The notes: a model not told the origin generated them from the letters alone. Shown: positions 44,392 through 53,485, numbered from the stretch's first letter. The stretch is 64,000 nt of DNA from Autumnicola psychrophila (GCF_031846645.1 NZ_JAVRHN010000008.1:124001-188000), one strand, 5' to 3'. Program-made: numbers and translations.

Positions 44392-45399
44392 TCAGTCCAT
44401 ATTCCTTTTCATTAGCCAATGATAAAGAACAATATTATAAGCTTTAAAACCTTCGAGGTAGCTCAAGATATAACCTTCTTTTCCTGCAAGAAAACTTCTT
44501 TTCATGAAATACTGTCTAAAAAAGGCTTTAACCGGATTCCAGAGAAAATAAAATTTATATATTTTCTCCTTCGGGTTTTTTGAAGATCCAATGCGTTTGG
44601 CTTCCCTCATAAGCTCCTGCGTGTACTGATTATAATTTTTCAATTCGGGATCCTTTATTTTTCCGTTTAAAATCTGGAGCTTCACATACCTGCTTAAAAC
44701 CCCGTAACCATTCATAGATGTGGAGGTTAGCCCTGCTACACCGTCCATAAAACCCAGTCGCAGAATATATTCACTTAAAAACCTGTAGAGCGGTTTCAAT
44801 AGCAACGGAGCTGCTCCTACTTCTTTCTTCCGCTGAAAAAGTTGCGTGGACTGCAACTCAGAATACTGATTTTTCTTCTGAAAGAAGTGCCACAAATTTC
44901 TGTAAGTATAGTGGAGTATTCTGCCTTTAAGCACACCAACAGATCCTTCACATAGAAGTTGCTCATGAACCAGACCTTCATATCTGCAGAATTTTCTATT
45001 GAATAACCGAAGCTTTATTTTATTTCCGTTGGTGCCGTGATGGATGAACCGGTTTATAAAATAATTTTTGAACAACATCTTATAGGCCTCGTGCTTCGGG
45101 TTTTTTATCGCAGAAAGAATTTCATTGCGCAGTTCGTAAGTGATGTATTCATCAGCATCCAGGACCAGGATCCAGTCGTTCTTTGCCCTTGCGATCCCGT
45201 AATTCTTCTGATTAGAAAAATTGTCAAATTTACGTTGCAGGATGGTACAATTATGTTTTTCTGATATTTTAACTGTGGCATCTGTACTGTAAGAATCCAT
45301 AATTAATACCTCGTCTGCAAAACCCGAACAGGAAATGGCCTGCTCTATTAATTCTTCTTCGTTGTAGGTAGGTATTAAAACTGTTATGGGTGCCCGCAT
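44392..45399 (-). CDS. Family 2 glycosyltransferase (WaaE/KdtX type)
   Basis: A 335-residue GT2. PITVLIPTYNEEELIEQAI starts the Rossmann-like domain, IMDSYSTDAT is the nucleotide site, LVLDADEYIT is the metal site, and GLVHEQLL is the acceptor-side motif typical of WaaE-like LPS core beta-1,4-glucosyltransferases. The basic, helical C-terminus (PVKAFFRQYFMKRS) suggests membrane contact. It is convergent with the kinase gene, one base apart. Confidence 0.9.
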   Translation of the reverse strand: MRAPITVLIPTYNEEELIEQAISCSGFADEVLIMDSYSTDATVKISEKHNCTILQRKFDNFSNQKNYGIARAKNDWILVLDADEYITYELRNEILSAIKNPKHEAYKMLFKNYFINRFIHHGTNGNKIKLRLFNRKFCRYEGLVHEQLLCEGSVGVLKGRILHYTYRNLWHFFQKKNQYSELQSTQLFQRKKEVGAAPLLLKPLYRFLSEYILRLGFMDGVAGLTSTSMNGYGVLSRYVKLQILNGKIKDPELKNYNQYTQELMREAKRIGSSKNPKEKIYKFYFLWNPVKAFFRQYFMKRSFLAGKEGYILSYLEGFKAYNIVLYHWLMKRNMD

Positions 45400-45435
45400 C
45401 TAGATATCAAAGGATTTCAAGTGGATAAAATTAAG

Positions 45436-45443
45436 TATTTTTG
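45436..45443 (+). promoter_or_regulatory. Bacteroidota -7 element
   Basis: TATTTTTG matches TAnnTTTG, 17 bp before the start of the GT2 gene at 45461. Confidence 0.45.
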
Positions 45444-45460
45444 GGGTAAATCCAATTTTA

Positions 45461-46291
45461 ATGAAGGCTATTGATACATCGGTTATTTTAAGTACGTATA
45501 ATGCTGAAGAATGGTTGAAGAAAGTTCTATGGAGTTATACGGTTCAAACTTACCGAAATTTTGAAATAGTAATTGCAGACGATGGTTCAGGAGAAGGAAC
45601 AAAAGCTCTTATTGAAGAATTTAAATCAAAGACTGAAATTCCGATAAAACATGTATGGCACCCGGACAGAGGCTTTCAGAAATCTGAAATTCTGAATAAG
45701 GCAATTTTAGCCACAGCAAGTGAATACATTGTAATGAGTGACGGGGATTGTATTGTGCGCGAAGATTTTATTGAGAAGCATGTGAAATACAGGACATACG
45801 GCTATTTTTTAAGCGGCGGCTATTTTAAACTTTCTATGGACCTTTCTCAAAAAATAGAGAAGGAAGATATATTAACCGGTCGCTGTTTCAACTTAAAATG
45901 GCTAAAAAAGAACGGACTTTCTTCTTCATTTAAAAATAATAAAATTGATGCTCATGGATTTAAGAGCTGGATACTGAATTTAATAACGCCTACTTCAGCA
46001 ACATGGAATGGTCATAACGCTTCGGGTTGGAAAAAAGATATTCTGGAAGTTAACGGTTTTGATGAAAGAATGCAATACGGGGGACAGGACAGGGAGCTTG
46101 GGGAACGACTGATGAATCTGGGCATTCGTGCTAAGCAGATTAGATACAGCGCCATCTGTCTTCACCTGGATCACTCGCGTGGCTATAAGAATCAGGTTTC
46201 CATAGATAAGAATCTTGCGATAAGGAAAGCTACCCGCGATCAAAAAAGTACCACAACAGCTTACGGGATTAAAAAGAATTCTTCTTCATAA
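45461..46291 (+). CDS. Family 2 glycosyltransferase with GT7-like C-terminal part
   Basis: A 276-residue GT2 closely similar to the gene at 41560: VILSTYNAEEWLKKVLWSY, ADDGSGEGTKALIEEF, MSDGDCIVREDFIEKH and a GT7-like end (NGHNASGWKKDILEVNGFDE, YGGQDRELGERL). The two are probable paralogues with different acceptors. Its last 23 bp overlap the 3' end of the convergent GT9 gene (46269-46291). Confidence 0.92.
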   Translation: MKAIDTSVILSTYNAEEWLKKVLWSYTVQTYRNFEIVIADDGSGEGTKALIEEFKSKTEIPIKHVWHPDRGFQKSEILNKAILATASEYIVMSDGDCIVREDFIEKHVKYRTYGYFLSGGYFKLSMDLSQKIEKEDILTGRCFNLKWLKKNGLSSSFKNNKIDAHGFKSWILNLITPTSATWNGHNASGWKKDILEVNGFDERMQYGGQDRELGERLMNLGIRAKQIRYSAICLHLDHSRGYKNQVSIDKNLAIRKATRDQKSTTTAYGIKKNSSS

Positions 46292-47321
46292 ATTCATTAA
46301 TCTGTGGCAGAATATAATCTGGGGTAAATTCGTGGTATAAAGATGAGCTTTGCTTATAAAGTTCTTTTTTACTCTTACCTGCAAACAATTCAGGTTTTAC
46401 ATCCTTTAAATGTATCGACTGGTTTTGAGGTTCATTCTCGAATGTGGCCCAGAATTCCTTTACGATATACGGGGAGAAAATTGTGAAAGTAGCTTTTTTA
46501 AAGGCTTTAGCAATGTGAATACTTCCACCTTCGTTTGCAATCATGCCATCACAGTGGTAAACGATCTTAATAAAATCCCTCAGGCTTTTGCCGAAGATGT
46601 CCGGGTAGATCTTATCTGAAGTTTTGACTTCTGCCAGGATTTTATCTACACTTGGTCTTTGGGATGGGATATAATTAAAAATAATATTTACGTCGTAATT
46701 ATCAATTAAATAATTAATAATTTCTGCAGTATAGGAAACAGGAAGGGATTTGGAAGCATCACTCCCCAGGATTCCAAACATAATGGTTTTCCTATTTTTA
46801 TTTAAAGGTGCCAAAATAGACGCACCTTCGTTCTTTTCTTCTTCGGTTAAAAATAGTTTTGGAGCTGCTTCAATTTCAGTTTCTCCATCCAGACACTTTA
46901 TTAAATTGATTCTGTCATCTATTGCTTTTCCAAAAGGGGAGTCCTGCTCTTCGAGAATAGGAATTTTGTGGGTGTAGGCGAGTGGCAATGTCTTTTTCTG
47001 ATAACTAATGCGCTTTTTTGCATTGCTAAACAGGCTCAGGAACTGACTTTGAAATTTGACATATGGATCTATAATTACATCAAATTTCTCATCTTTAATG
47101 TAGAACGCCGTACTAATAAGATTTTTGATCTGCTTTAATTCCTTCTCCTTTACAGCGATAATATGGTCAATATTCGGATTGTTTTCCAATACTGGTGCAG
47201 CATAATCATAACAGAGAAAGAAGATAACCGAATTGGGATATTTTTTCTTCAAATTGTTGGGTATTATTGATGCCAATAATACGTCACCAATTCTTTTATT
47301 CTGAATAATTAAAATCTTCAT
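46269..47321 (-). CDS. Family 9 glycosyltransferase (heptosyltransferase type)
   Basis: A 350-residue GT-B enzyme. KILIIQNKRIGDVLLASIIPN is the GT9 start, and VFFLCYDYAAPVLENNPNID and the C-terminal EGGSIHIAKAF block (near residue 265) belong to the WaaC/WaaF/RfaF type. GT9 enzymes add heptose or related sugars to the LPS inner core. It closes the glycan locus on the minus strand. The 3' end is convergent with and overlaps the GT2 gene. Confidence 0.9.
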   Translation of the reverse strand: MKILIIQNKRIGDVLLASIIPNNLKKKYPNSVIFFLCYDYAAPVLENNPNIDHIIAVKEKELKQIKNLISTAFYIKDEKFDVIIDPYVKFQSQFLSLFSNAKKRISYQKKTLPLAYTHKIPILEEQDSPFGKAIDDRINLIKCLDGETEIEAAPKLFLTEEEKNEGASILAPLNKNRKTIMFGILGSDASKSLPVSYTAEIINYLIDNYDVNIIFNYIPSQRPSVDKILAEVKTSDKIYPDIFGKSLRDFIKIVYHCDGMIANEGGSIHIAKAFKKATFTIFSPYIVKEFWATFENEPQNQSIHLKDVKPELFAGKSKKELYKQSSSLYHEFTPDYILPQINEFMKKNSF

Positions 47322-47364
47322 CCTTATTCTCCCGGGTTATCTTCTTTATAAGATTATTTCATGG

Positions 47365-48180
47365 TTACACAGCAACGCTGTATTCCCTTAGAGCATCATT
47401 AAGTGATGTTTTTTTGTTAGTGCTTTCTTTTCTTTTTCCAATAATAAGAGCACATGGCACCTGATATTCACCTGCCGGGAACTTTTTTGTGTAACTACCA
47501 GGGATCACCACAGATCTTGCCGGCACATAACCTTTAAATTGCTTAGGCTCATCTCCCGTGACATCAATAATTTTTGTAGAACCTGTAAGTACTACATTTG
47601 CACCAAGTACAGCTTCTTTTTCTACGCGAATTCCTTCTACCACGATACTTCTGGAGCCTAAAAAAGCATTGTCTTCAATAATAACCGGAGCGGCCTGTAG
47701 TGGTTCTAAAACTCCGCCAATTCCAACACCACCGCTTAAATGTACATTTTTACCAATCTGTGCACAACTTCCTACCGTAGCCCACGTATCCACCATAGTG
47801 CCTTCATCTACGTAAGCGCCAATGTTTACATAGCTGGGCATCATAATTACTCCGCTGGAAATATAAGCACCATGGCGTGCAACCGCATTAGGAACCACAC
47901 GGATTCCTTTTTCTTTATAACCTCTTTTTAAAGGCATTTTGTCGTGATATTCAAAAATACCTGCTTCCAGGGTTTCCATTTTCTGAATAGGGAAGTACAA
48001 AACAACTGCTTTTTTAACCCATTCATTTACCTGCCAGCCGTCTGCTGTTGGCTCCGCTGTTCTCAGCTTTCCCTGGTCAAGTAGTTCAATGACCTCGCGT
48101 ATGGCATCTGTTGTTTCTTTATTTTGAAGTAAGTCCCGGTTCTCCCAGGCTTCTGTAATTTTTGCTTGTAATTGATCCAT
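47365..48180 (-). CDS. dapD: 2,3,4,5-Tetrahydropyridine-2,6-dicarboxylate N-succinyltransferase
   Basis: A 271-residue hexapeptide-repeat enzyme. The left-handed beta-helix spans about 100-220 (GAYISSGVIMMPSYVNIGAY, GTMVDTWATVGSCAQIGKN, GVGIGGVLEPLQA). It succinylates tetrahydrodipicolinate in lysine and diaminopimelate synthesis, so it supplies peptidoglycan as well as lysine. It is divergent from ruvX; CAAATATA at 48197-48204 gives a -7 TATATTTG on the minus strand. Confidence 0.96.
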   Translation of the reverse strand: MDQLQAKITEAWENRDLLQNKETTDAIREVIELLDQGKLRTAEPTADGWQVNEWVKKAVVLYFPIQKMETLEAGIFEYHDKMPLKRGYKEKGIRVVPNAVARHGAYISSGVIMMPSYVNIGAYVDEGTMVDTWATVGSCAQIGKNVHLSGGVGIGGVLEPLQAAPVIIEDNAFLGSRSIVVEGIRVEKEAVLGANVVLTGSTKIIDVTGDEPKQFKGYVPARSVVIPGSYTKKFPAGEYQVPCALIIGKRKESTNKKTSLNDALREYSVAV

Positions 48181-48196
48181 TCTTAAATGTTTTCCG

Positions 48197-48204
48197 CAAA
48201 TATA
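48197..48204 (-). promoter_or_regulatory. Bacteroidota -7 element for dapD
   Basis: CAAATATA on the plus strand is TATATTTG on the minus strand, 17 bp before the dapD start. Confidence 0.45.
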
Positions 48205-48220
48205 ACAGCTTATGGCTAAA

Positions 48221-48254
48221 TTTTGGATGCATAGTGATATAAACCTTACATTTG
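48221..48254 (+). promoter_or_regulatory. Bacteroidota promoter for ruvX
   Basis: TTTTG at 48221-48225 and TACATTTG at 48247-48254 are separated by 21 bp, matching the Bacteroidota TTTG/TAnnTTTG promoter. The ATG follows 14 bp later, supporting the short ruvX form. Confidence 0.6.
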
Positions 48255-48268
48255 TGCAAATTTTTGAT

Positions 48269-48676
48269 ATGGCAAGGATTTTGGCACTGGATTATGGAGT
48301 AAAGCGCACAGGTATTGCGGTTACAGATGAGATGCAAATTATTGCCTCAGGTCTCGCCACAGTTGCTACCAAAGAATTACTGCTTTATTTGGAAAACTAT
48401 TTTAGAACAGAGAATGTTGAACTTGTTTTAATCGGCGAGCCGCGGCAAATGGATAATTCAGCTTCAGAAAGTGAAGTTTACATCCAGGAGTTTTTAAAAA
48501 AGTTTGCTGAAAAATTTCCGCAGATGGAAATGAAACGGGTAGATGAACGTTTTACTTCTAAAATGGCTTTTCAAAGCATGATCGATAGTGGAATGTCAAA
48601 AAAAAAGAGAAAAGATAAGGCCCTGGTTGACGAGATTAGCGCAACCATAATTTTACAAACCTACCTTTATAAATGA
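48269..48676 (+). CDS. ruvX: Putative Holliday junction resolvase RuvX/YqgF
   Basis: A 135-residue RNase H-fold protein. MARILALDYGVKRTGIAVTD carries the first catalytic Asp; VLIGEPRQMD the Glu-containing strand; VDERFTS the conserved DERFT motif; and the C-terminal KDKALVDEISATIILQTYL the last helix. YqgF/RuvX proteins act in 16S rRNA 5' maturation and possibly Holliday junction cutting. The start is set by the ATG 14 bp after a good promoter; an upstream in-frame TTG-rich extension is not needed. The broken four-helix-bundle gene and def follow on the same strand. Confidence 0.94.
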   Translation: MARILALDYGVKRTGIAVTDEMQIIASGLATVATKELLLYLENYFRTENVELVLIGEPRQMDNSASESEVYIQEFLKKFAEKFPQMEMKRVDERFTSKMAFQSMIDSGMSKKKRKDKALVDEISATIILQTYLYK

Positions 48677-48718
48677 TTAAGGTTAAAGGCTTAAGGGTTA
48701 ATAGAAAAGTCATTCTCA

Positions 48719-49075
48719 ATGCTGAGAGATTTGAAATTACATTCTAAAGATTTTGCACATCAATGTGTGAAAATTGCTGTTTCCTTACCGGAATCTGCTT
48801 TAGGGAGGCATATTAAACATCAGTTGATAAGATCTTCAACTTCAGTGGCGGCAAATTATAGAGCTGCAAGTCTTGGCCAAAGTAAAAAAGCTTTTATTTC
48901 AAAATTAAGCATTGTCATTGAAGAAGCCGATGAATGTGTTTTTTGGATGGAGTTCCTTAAAGAAGAAGGGTTGGCGACTGGCATGACATTTGAATCAGCA
49001 TTAAAATAAGGAAGAGAATTAACAGCTATTTTTGTTTCTTCAAGAAGAACAGCAGAAAAAACAGATAAAAGATAA
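48719..49075 (+). pseudogene. Four-helix-bundle (S23-type) gene with an in-frame stop
   Basis: The frame reads 96 residues (MLRDLKLHSKDFAHQCVKIA, HQLIRSSTSVAANYRAASLG, SIVIEEADECVFWMEFLKEE) to TAA at 49007-49009. It then continues in the same frame for 21 codons (GRELTAIFVSSRRTAEK) to TAA at 49073-49075, matching the usual C-terminus of the family. A single change of a sense codon to TAA explains it. The truncated product keeps most of three helices and could be stable, so loss of function is likely but not certain. The copy at 10408 is broken by a frameshift. Confidence 0.85.
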
Positions 49076-49128
49076 TAGTGCAGAAGGTTCATTTAACATT
49101 AAACCTTTAGCAATAAACATTTATATAA

Positions 49129-49719
49129 ATGATTTTACCAATAGTAGCTTATGGAGATCCGGTTTTAAGGAAAAAAGCAAAAGAAATTCCTGAAGATTAT
49201 CCTAAGTTGGACGAGTTAATGAATAATATGTGGGACACCATGTATAACGCTTATGGAGTGGGATTGGCCGCGCCGCAGGTGGGGATTCCTGTTAGGATGT
49301 TTGTGATAGATCCTGCACCATTTGCAGAAGATGAAGAATTGGATGAAGCCGAAAAGGAGCAACTTCTAAATCTTCGGAAACTTTTTATAAATCCAAGGAT
49401 TATAGAGGAAGAAGGTGAGGAATGGGGTTTTAATGAAGGTTGTTTGAGTATTCCGGAAGTAAGAGAAGATGTTTTTAGAAAACCGGATATTGTGATCGAA
49501 TACCAGGACGAAAATTTCAATACACACAAGGAAAGCTATTCCGGGTTAGCGGCGAGAGTGATTCAGCATGAATACGATCACATTGAAGGAATATTGTTTA
49601 CAGATAAGCTTTCCAGTCTCAAAAAACGACTTATAAAAAGCAAGCTCAGCAATATTTCAAAAGGAAAAATCAAGATTGAGTATAAGATGCGTTTTCCGGA
49701 GATGAAAAAAGGCAGATAA
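49129..49719 (+). CDS. def: Peptide deformylase
   Basis: A 196-residue enzyme with the three deformylase motifs: GVGLAAPQVG, EGCLSIPEVR and QHEYDHIEG, giving the cysteine and two histidine metal ligands and the catalytic glutamate. It removes the formyl group from the N-terminal methionine of new proteins. An insertion between motifs 1 and 2 (AEDEELDEAEKEQLLN) is common in Bacteroidota. DUF5606 follows closely, a conserved flavobacterial order. Confidence 0.97.
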   Translation: MILPIVAYGDPVLRKKAKEIPEDYPKLDELMNNMWDTMYNAYGVGLAAPQVGIPVRMFVIDPAPFAEDEELDEAEKEQLLNLRKLFINPRIIEEEGEEWGFNEGCLSIPEVREDVFRKPDIVIEYQDENFNTHKESYSGLAARVIQHEYDHIEGILFTDKLSSLKKRLIKSKLSNISKGKIKIEYKMRFPEMKKGR

Positions 49720-49776
49720 TCATTTTGATAATTGGGGCAGTAATATCATATTTGCCACCGAAATTGAAAAAGAACT

Positions 49777-50205
49777 ATGGGTTTAGAAAAAATACTGGCA
49801 ATCTCAGGTAAACCGGGATTATACGAAATGAATGCACAGACCCGCGGAGGGTTTATCGCAACTTCTATCGTGGACGGGAAAAAGATATCTGTGAATTTGC
49901 GCCACAATGTAAGTGTGCTAAGCGAAATTGCTATTTATACTTATACTGAAGAAGTTCCGCTAGGAGAGGTCCTTCAGAAGATGAAGGAAAAGGAAGATGG
50001 GGGAGAGGCAATAGACCATAAATCTTCCAAAGCACAACTGGAAGATTATTTTGCTGAAGTTCTTCCGGAATATGATGTGGACAGGGTTTATGCCAGTGAT
50101 ATAAAGAAGATCATCCAGTGGTACAACCTGTTGATCAAAAACGGATTTACAGATTTTTCTAAAGAATCTGCCGCCGAAAACAAAACTAAGGACGAAGAAG
50201 AATAG
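49777..50205 (+). CDS. DUF5606 domain protein
   Basis: A 142-residue protein starting MGLEKILAISGKPGLYEMNA, matching the DUF5606 family of Bacteroidota (KISVNLRHNVSVLSEIAIYT, KKIIQWYNLLIKNGF). The N-terminal half looks beta-rich, the C-terminal half helical and acidic. Function unknown. It lies between def and a strong terminator. Confidence 0.88.
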   Translation: MGLEKILAISGKPGLYEMNAQTRGGFIATSIVDGKKISVNLRHNVSVLSEIAIYTYTEEVPLGEVLQKMKEKEDGGEAIDHKSSKAQLEDYFAEVLPEYDVDRVYASDIKKIIQWYNLLIKNGFTDFSKESAAENKTKDEEE

Positions 50206-50228
50206 ATATTACTTAAAATATTTTACTG

Positions 50229-50289
50229 GCCGGACCTAATTTTGAATTTCCCTGAATGAATTCAAAACTTTTGTCCGGCTCTTTTTTTT
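50229..50289 (+). terminator. Rho-independent terminator
   Basis: GCCGGAC at 50229-50235 pairs with GTCCGGC at 50273-50279, with an inner TTTTGAATT/AATTCAAAA stem, followed by T8 at 50282-50289. It ends the ruvX-def-DUF5606 transcript. Confidence 0.85.
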
Positions 50290-50319
50290 CCATTTTTCGG
50301 CATTGGTTAGGGTAGTGCA

Positions 50320-52785
50320 TCAAAATTTTAATCCGAAGATAAATGCCCCGTCCCGGTTTCCATCCTGGTTAGAGACAACGTAATCCAGCCTTAAAAACCG
50401 ATATTTGCCAAATCCGAGGTTATTTATACCCACAGAATATTCTGAATAAGGTTTATTTTCCTGAGTGTAAAGGGCGTGAGCACCCAAAATAAGGTTATAA
50501 TTTAGCTTGTTTAAAAAAGGGATTTTACCCAAAACCCAGCCCTGGAAATTATGTTCCAGGTGTCCTTCTGCATAAGTCTGGTTGGTACTCAGTGCGTAGT
50601 ACGGCAGCAGGTTAAAAGTCTGTAAATAATTTCCAAAGCCAATCCTGGTCTGGTTTCCTTTAAAATGCTGGTAATCTACAAACGCAATATCTTCAGCACT
50701 TAAAAAAGTACCTCCGCTGGCGCTGTATCCAAATTCTCCTTTATTTCCAAGGCTTATTTGCTGCGTCACAAGCGCTTTAAATTGGTCAAAATTGTAATTT
50801 TTGGCATCAGAATTAAATCCTTTTTCATAAGCGAGGTACAACTTTGGATATTTATCACTCGGGATGTTGTATTTCCTGTCCGGATAACTCATATATTTTT
50901 GTCCAAAATTTATTTCACCAAGAATATTCAACTTGAAAATCTGGTGTTTTTCAAATGGAACAGAACCAAAATCATCGGGCGCTAAGGGATTGTTGGAAGT
51001 ATATTCCACATCATCGCGCGCTATAAGAACATAGTCTGTAGTATTGGTTAAGGGTGTGCGCTCTTCAAAAGATAAATTTCCGGAGAAATCAAATCCGTTA
51101 ACTATCTCCTGCTCATATTCTATTTCCGCAAACGAGCGTTCGTATAACTTCATATAATTTCTTTCAAAGTAAAGCGTGGCAATGCTGTTTATTAATCTCG
51201 TAATAGGTTCGCGGGTATTAATTTGAGCAGTTTCAACACCTCCCGAAATGGTGAGGGTAGCATTGTTGATGTCATTAAATTTTTTCTGAAAACCTCCATT
51301 TATTCTGAATCGCTCTTCGGCCAGGCCATAGTTTAGTTCAGAAAAGACACGCCAGTATTTGGTGTCATTATCAATGTGGTTTTGCTGAAATTCCACATCT
51401 ACTGAAGTATTCCAGCCCTGTACGGTATTGAATTTAACACCAAATAAGGGAGAACTAATACTGAACATCCTTTTCTTATACGAATTGCGGTAAGTATAAC
51501 CCATTAAAGGATCTGTAAACTGAAATTTGTTCCTTTCGGCATCAATAGAATCAAGGTATTGCCGGGACTGCTTTTTCTCCTGAATACTGTCTTTCTTTAT
51601 GTAGTCATTCTTTTCTTCGGAAGTAAGCGGGACCGGCCTCAGGTTTTTCCAGAACAAAGAATCCTTTTTATTTGCTGACGGGGCAAAAGCGAGTACTTCT
51701 TTGCCAAAACTCCGTTTGTTAAACTCGGGTTCAAAATTGTAATTACTGTAAACTGCAGTAAACCTTCCGTCACCTGCAATCCCGAACATGGCAAATTCAA
51801 AGTCCACCGTTTGGGAAATCTGAATATAGAACCCGTTTTCTTCAGAAAATTTATAATTCTGCTTAAACTGAAGGGTTTCTATTGGTTGAACCTGGATGGC
51901 TTTTCCCGTGGTCTTAAGCTCTACACCAAAAATTTGCCAAAAGTCCTCTGCAATATAAATATATCCTGAAAATACACGATCTTCCGGCCGTTTGGGAGTA
52001 ACTTTGATCTTATTGATTAAATGCCCATTATCGTCATAAAATGTGCCTTCCAGCTTATAATTATAGTAATTAAATGCATAATCTGCAATTGGGGAAACGA
52101 TATCGCTATTAATCTCAATAGTATTTTTGTAGAAGGAAAAATAAGCTTCCTGGGCAGAGTTTAGGCTGAAACCATTGTCGTTGCCACTTACTTTTGAAGC
52201 AATGATCTTTTCTTTAAAATCATCTGGTTTTCTATATGAAATTTCGGAAATCGTTTCGCTCAAATACACAATTCCGCTACGGGTAGAATCTAGACCACCG
52301 CCTAAATCGCCAATTTCCTGTCCCAAAATCTTTTCAGGGGCATTTTTAATTCTCCAGAGTCCGCGGGAATAGAAATCTGCAGTATATTCTTCAACTTTTG
52401 CCGCATTTTCCTTTCGAAAATTGATTGCATTCTGAATAATGGCATTTGCCGGATTCTCATTGGCATCTACGGTAACTTCAGAAAGACTTGTGGTCTCTTC
52501 TTCCATTGAAATATTCAGTTCAAAGGGAAATTTTTGAACATTTACCTCCTTTTTTAGACTTTTAAAGCCCAGAAACTGAAAAACAAGATGATAAGTTCCG
52601 GGATTGGAAGTCTTTAGACTATAAATTCCGTTCTCATTGGTGGTGGTCCCAAAATGCCCATTATCGGTATATACATTTACATAGGGCAAAGCTTCACCGT
52701 TGTTATCGGTAACTTTTCCGGTAATTTGTGCTAAAACTGAAGACGAAGAAATTAAAAGAAAAAAAAGTAAAAGCAGCCTGTACAT
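50320..52785 (-). CDS. DUF5686 outer-membrane protein with carboxypeptidase-like regulatory domain
   Basis: An 821-residue protein with a signal peptide ending in VLAQ. Residues about 20-100 form the beta-sandwich carboxypeptidase D regulatory-like domain (ITGKVTDNNGEALPYVNVYT) that is common in TonB-type outer-membrane proteins. The rest is the DUF5686 beta-barrel region; the C-terminus GAFIFGLKF ends in an aromatic residue, as in barrels. The TonB plug is lacking. Role unknown; probably an outer-membrane channel or transporter. It is monocistronic and convergent with DUF5606. Confidence 0.88.
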   Translation of the reverse strand: MYRLLLLFFLLISSSSVLAQITGKVTDNNGEALPYVNVYTDNGHFGTTTNENGIYSLKTSNPGTYHLVFQFLGFKSLKKEVNVQKFPFELNISMEEETTSLSEVTVDANENPANAIIQNAINFRKENAAKVEEYTADFYSRGLWRIKNAPEKILGQEIGDLGGGLDSTRSGIVYLSETISEISYRKPDDFKEKIIASKVSGNDNGFSLNSAQEAYFSFYKNTIEINSDIVSPIADYAFNYYNYKLEGTFYDDNGHLINKIKVTPKRPEDRVFSGYIYIAEDFWQIFGVELKTTGKAIQVQPIETLQFKQNYKFSEENGFYIQISQTVDFEFAMFGIAGDGRFTAVYSNYNFEPEFNKRSFGKEVLAFAPSANKKDSLFWKNLRPVPLTSEEKNDYIKKDSIQEKKQSRQYLDSIDAERNKFQFTDPLMGYTYRNSYKKRMFSISSPLFGVKFNTVQGWNTSVDVEFQQNHIDNDTKYWRVFSELNYGLAEERFRINGGFQKKFNDINNATLTISGGVETAQINTREPITRLINSIATLYFERNYMKLYERSFAEIEYEQEIVNGFDFSGNLSFEERTPLTNTTDYVLIARDDVEYTSNNPLAPDDFGSVPFEKHQIFKLNILGEINFGQKYMSYPDRKYNIPSDKYPKLYLAYEKGFNSDAKNYNFDQFKALVTQQISLGNKGEFGYSASGGTFLSAEDIAFVDYQHFKGNQTRIGFGNYLQTFNLLPYYALSTNQTYAEGHLEHNFQGWVLGKIPFLNKLNYNLILGAHALYTQENKPYSEYSVGINNLGFGKYRFLRLDYVVSNQDGNRDGAFIFGLKF

Positions 52786-52879
52786 GTAGTGTGATTTGAG
52801 GCGGCAAAATAAGAAAAAAGTTTACAGTTTAGGTGAGTAAATTTGTTGATTGGAGCTTCAGACTGTACCTGTAAATATT

Positions 52880-53344
52880 TTATGAATTGAATTCTTTTTT
52901 GATACGGTCCAGTTTTCTCTTGCTCTCACGGTTTTTGATGGTCTCCCTCTTGTCGTATATCTTTTTACCTTTAGCAAGGGTGATCTGGATCTTTGCCAGT
53001 CCGCGGTCGTTAATAAACAATCGTAACGGAATGATTGTTAAACCCGAATTCTTTACTTCTTTTTCCAATTTCCGCAGTTCTCTTTTCTGAAGAAGTAACT
53101 TCCGCTCACTTTTGGGATTATGATTAAAATGAGTGGCATGGGAATATTCCTCAACATGCATATTAATTACAAAAAGCTCGTGATTTTGAAATTCGCAAAA
53201 GCTTTCGGCAATAGAGGCTTTTCCCTGGCGAATTGCCTTAATCTCAGTCCCTGCAAGCTGAATTCCCGCCACGTATTTGTCGAGAAATTCGTATTCAAAT
53301 TTCGCTTTTCGGTTTTTTATGTTGATGGTATTTGAATTCTTCAT
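52880..53344 (-). CDS. smpB: SsrA-binding protein
   Basis: A 154-residue SmpB. It has IKNRKAKFEYEFLDKYVAGI, VINMHVEEYSHATHFNHNP, the RLFINDRGLAKIQI strand and the basic tail KKIYDKRETIKNRESKRKLD that enters the decoding site. SmpB carries tmRNA to stalled ribosomes in trans-translation. A TATTTTTG element (plus-strand CAAAAATA at 53352-53359) lies 8 bp upstream of its ATG. Confidence 0.97.
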   Translation of the reverse strand: MKNSNTINIKNRKAKFEYEFLDKYVAGIQLAGTEIKAIRQGKASIAESFCEFQNHELFVINMHVEEYSHATHFNHNPKSERKLLLQKRELRKLEKEVKNSGLTIIPLRLFINDRGLAKIQITLAKGKKIYDKRETIKNRESKRKLDRIKKEFNS

Positions 53345-53351
53345 AGACCTA

Positions 53352-53359
53352 CAAAAATA
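53352..53359 (-). promoter_or_regulatory. Bacteroidota -7 element for smpB
   Basis: CAAAAATA on the plus strand is TATTTTTG on the minus strand, 8 bp before the smpB start codon. Confidence 0.5.
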
Positions 53360-53459
53360 GGAAGCTTTATTCAGAAAAGCTTATAATGTTTCTTTAAAAT
53401 TGAAGAGACAATTACTTGCTCCAATTGCTTTAAAGATAATTCAATCCCTTATAAAAGTC

Positions 53460-53467
53460 TATCTTTG
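53460..53467 (+). promoter_or_regulatory. Bacteroidota -7 element for the DUF6503 lipoprotein
   Basis: TATCTTTG matches TAnnTTTG and ends 18 bp before the ATG at 53486. Confidence 0.45.
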
Positions 53468-53485
53468 TAGTAATTTATAAATTTT

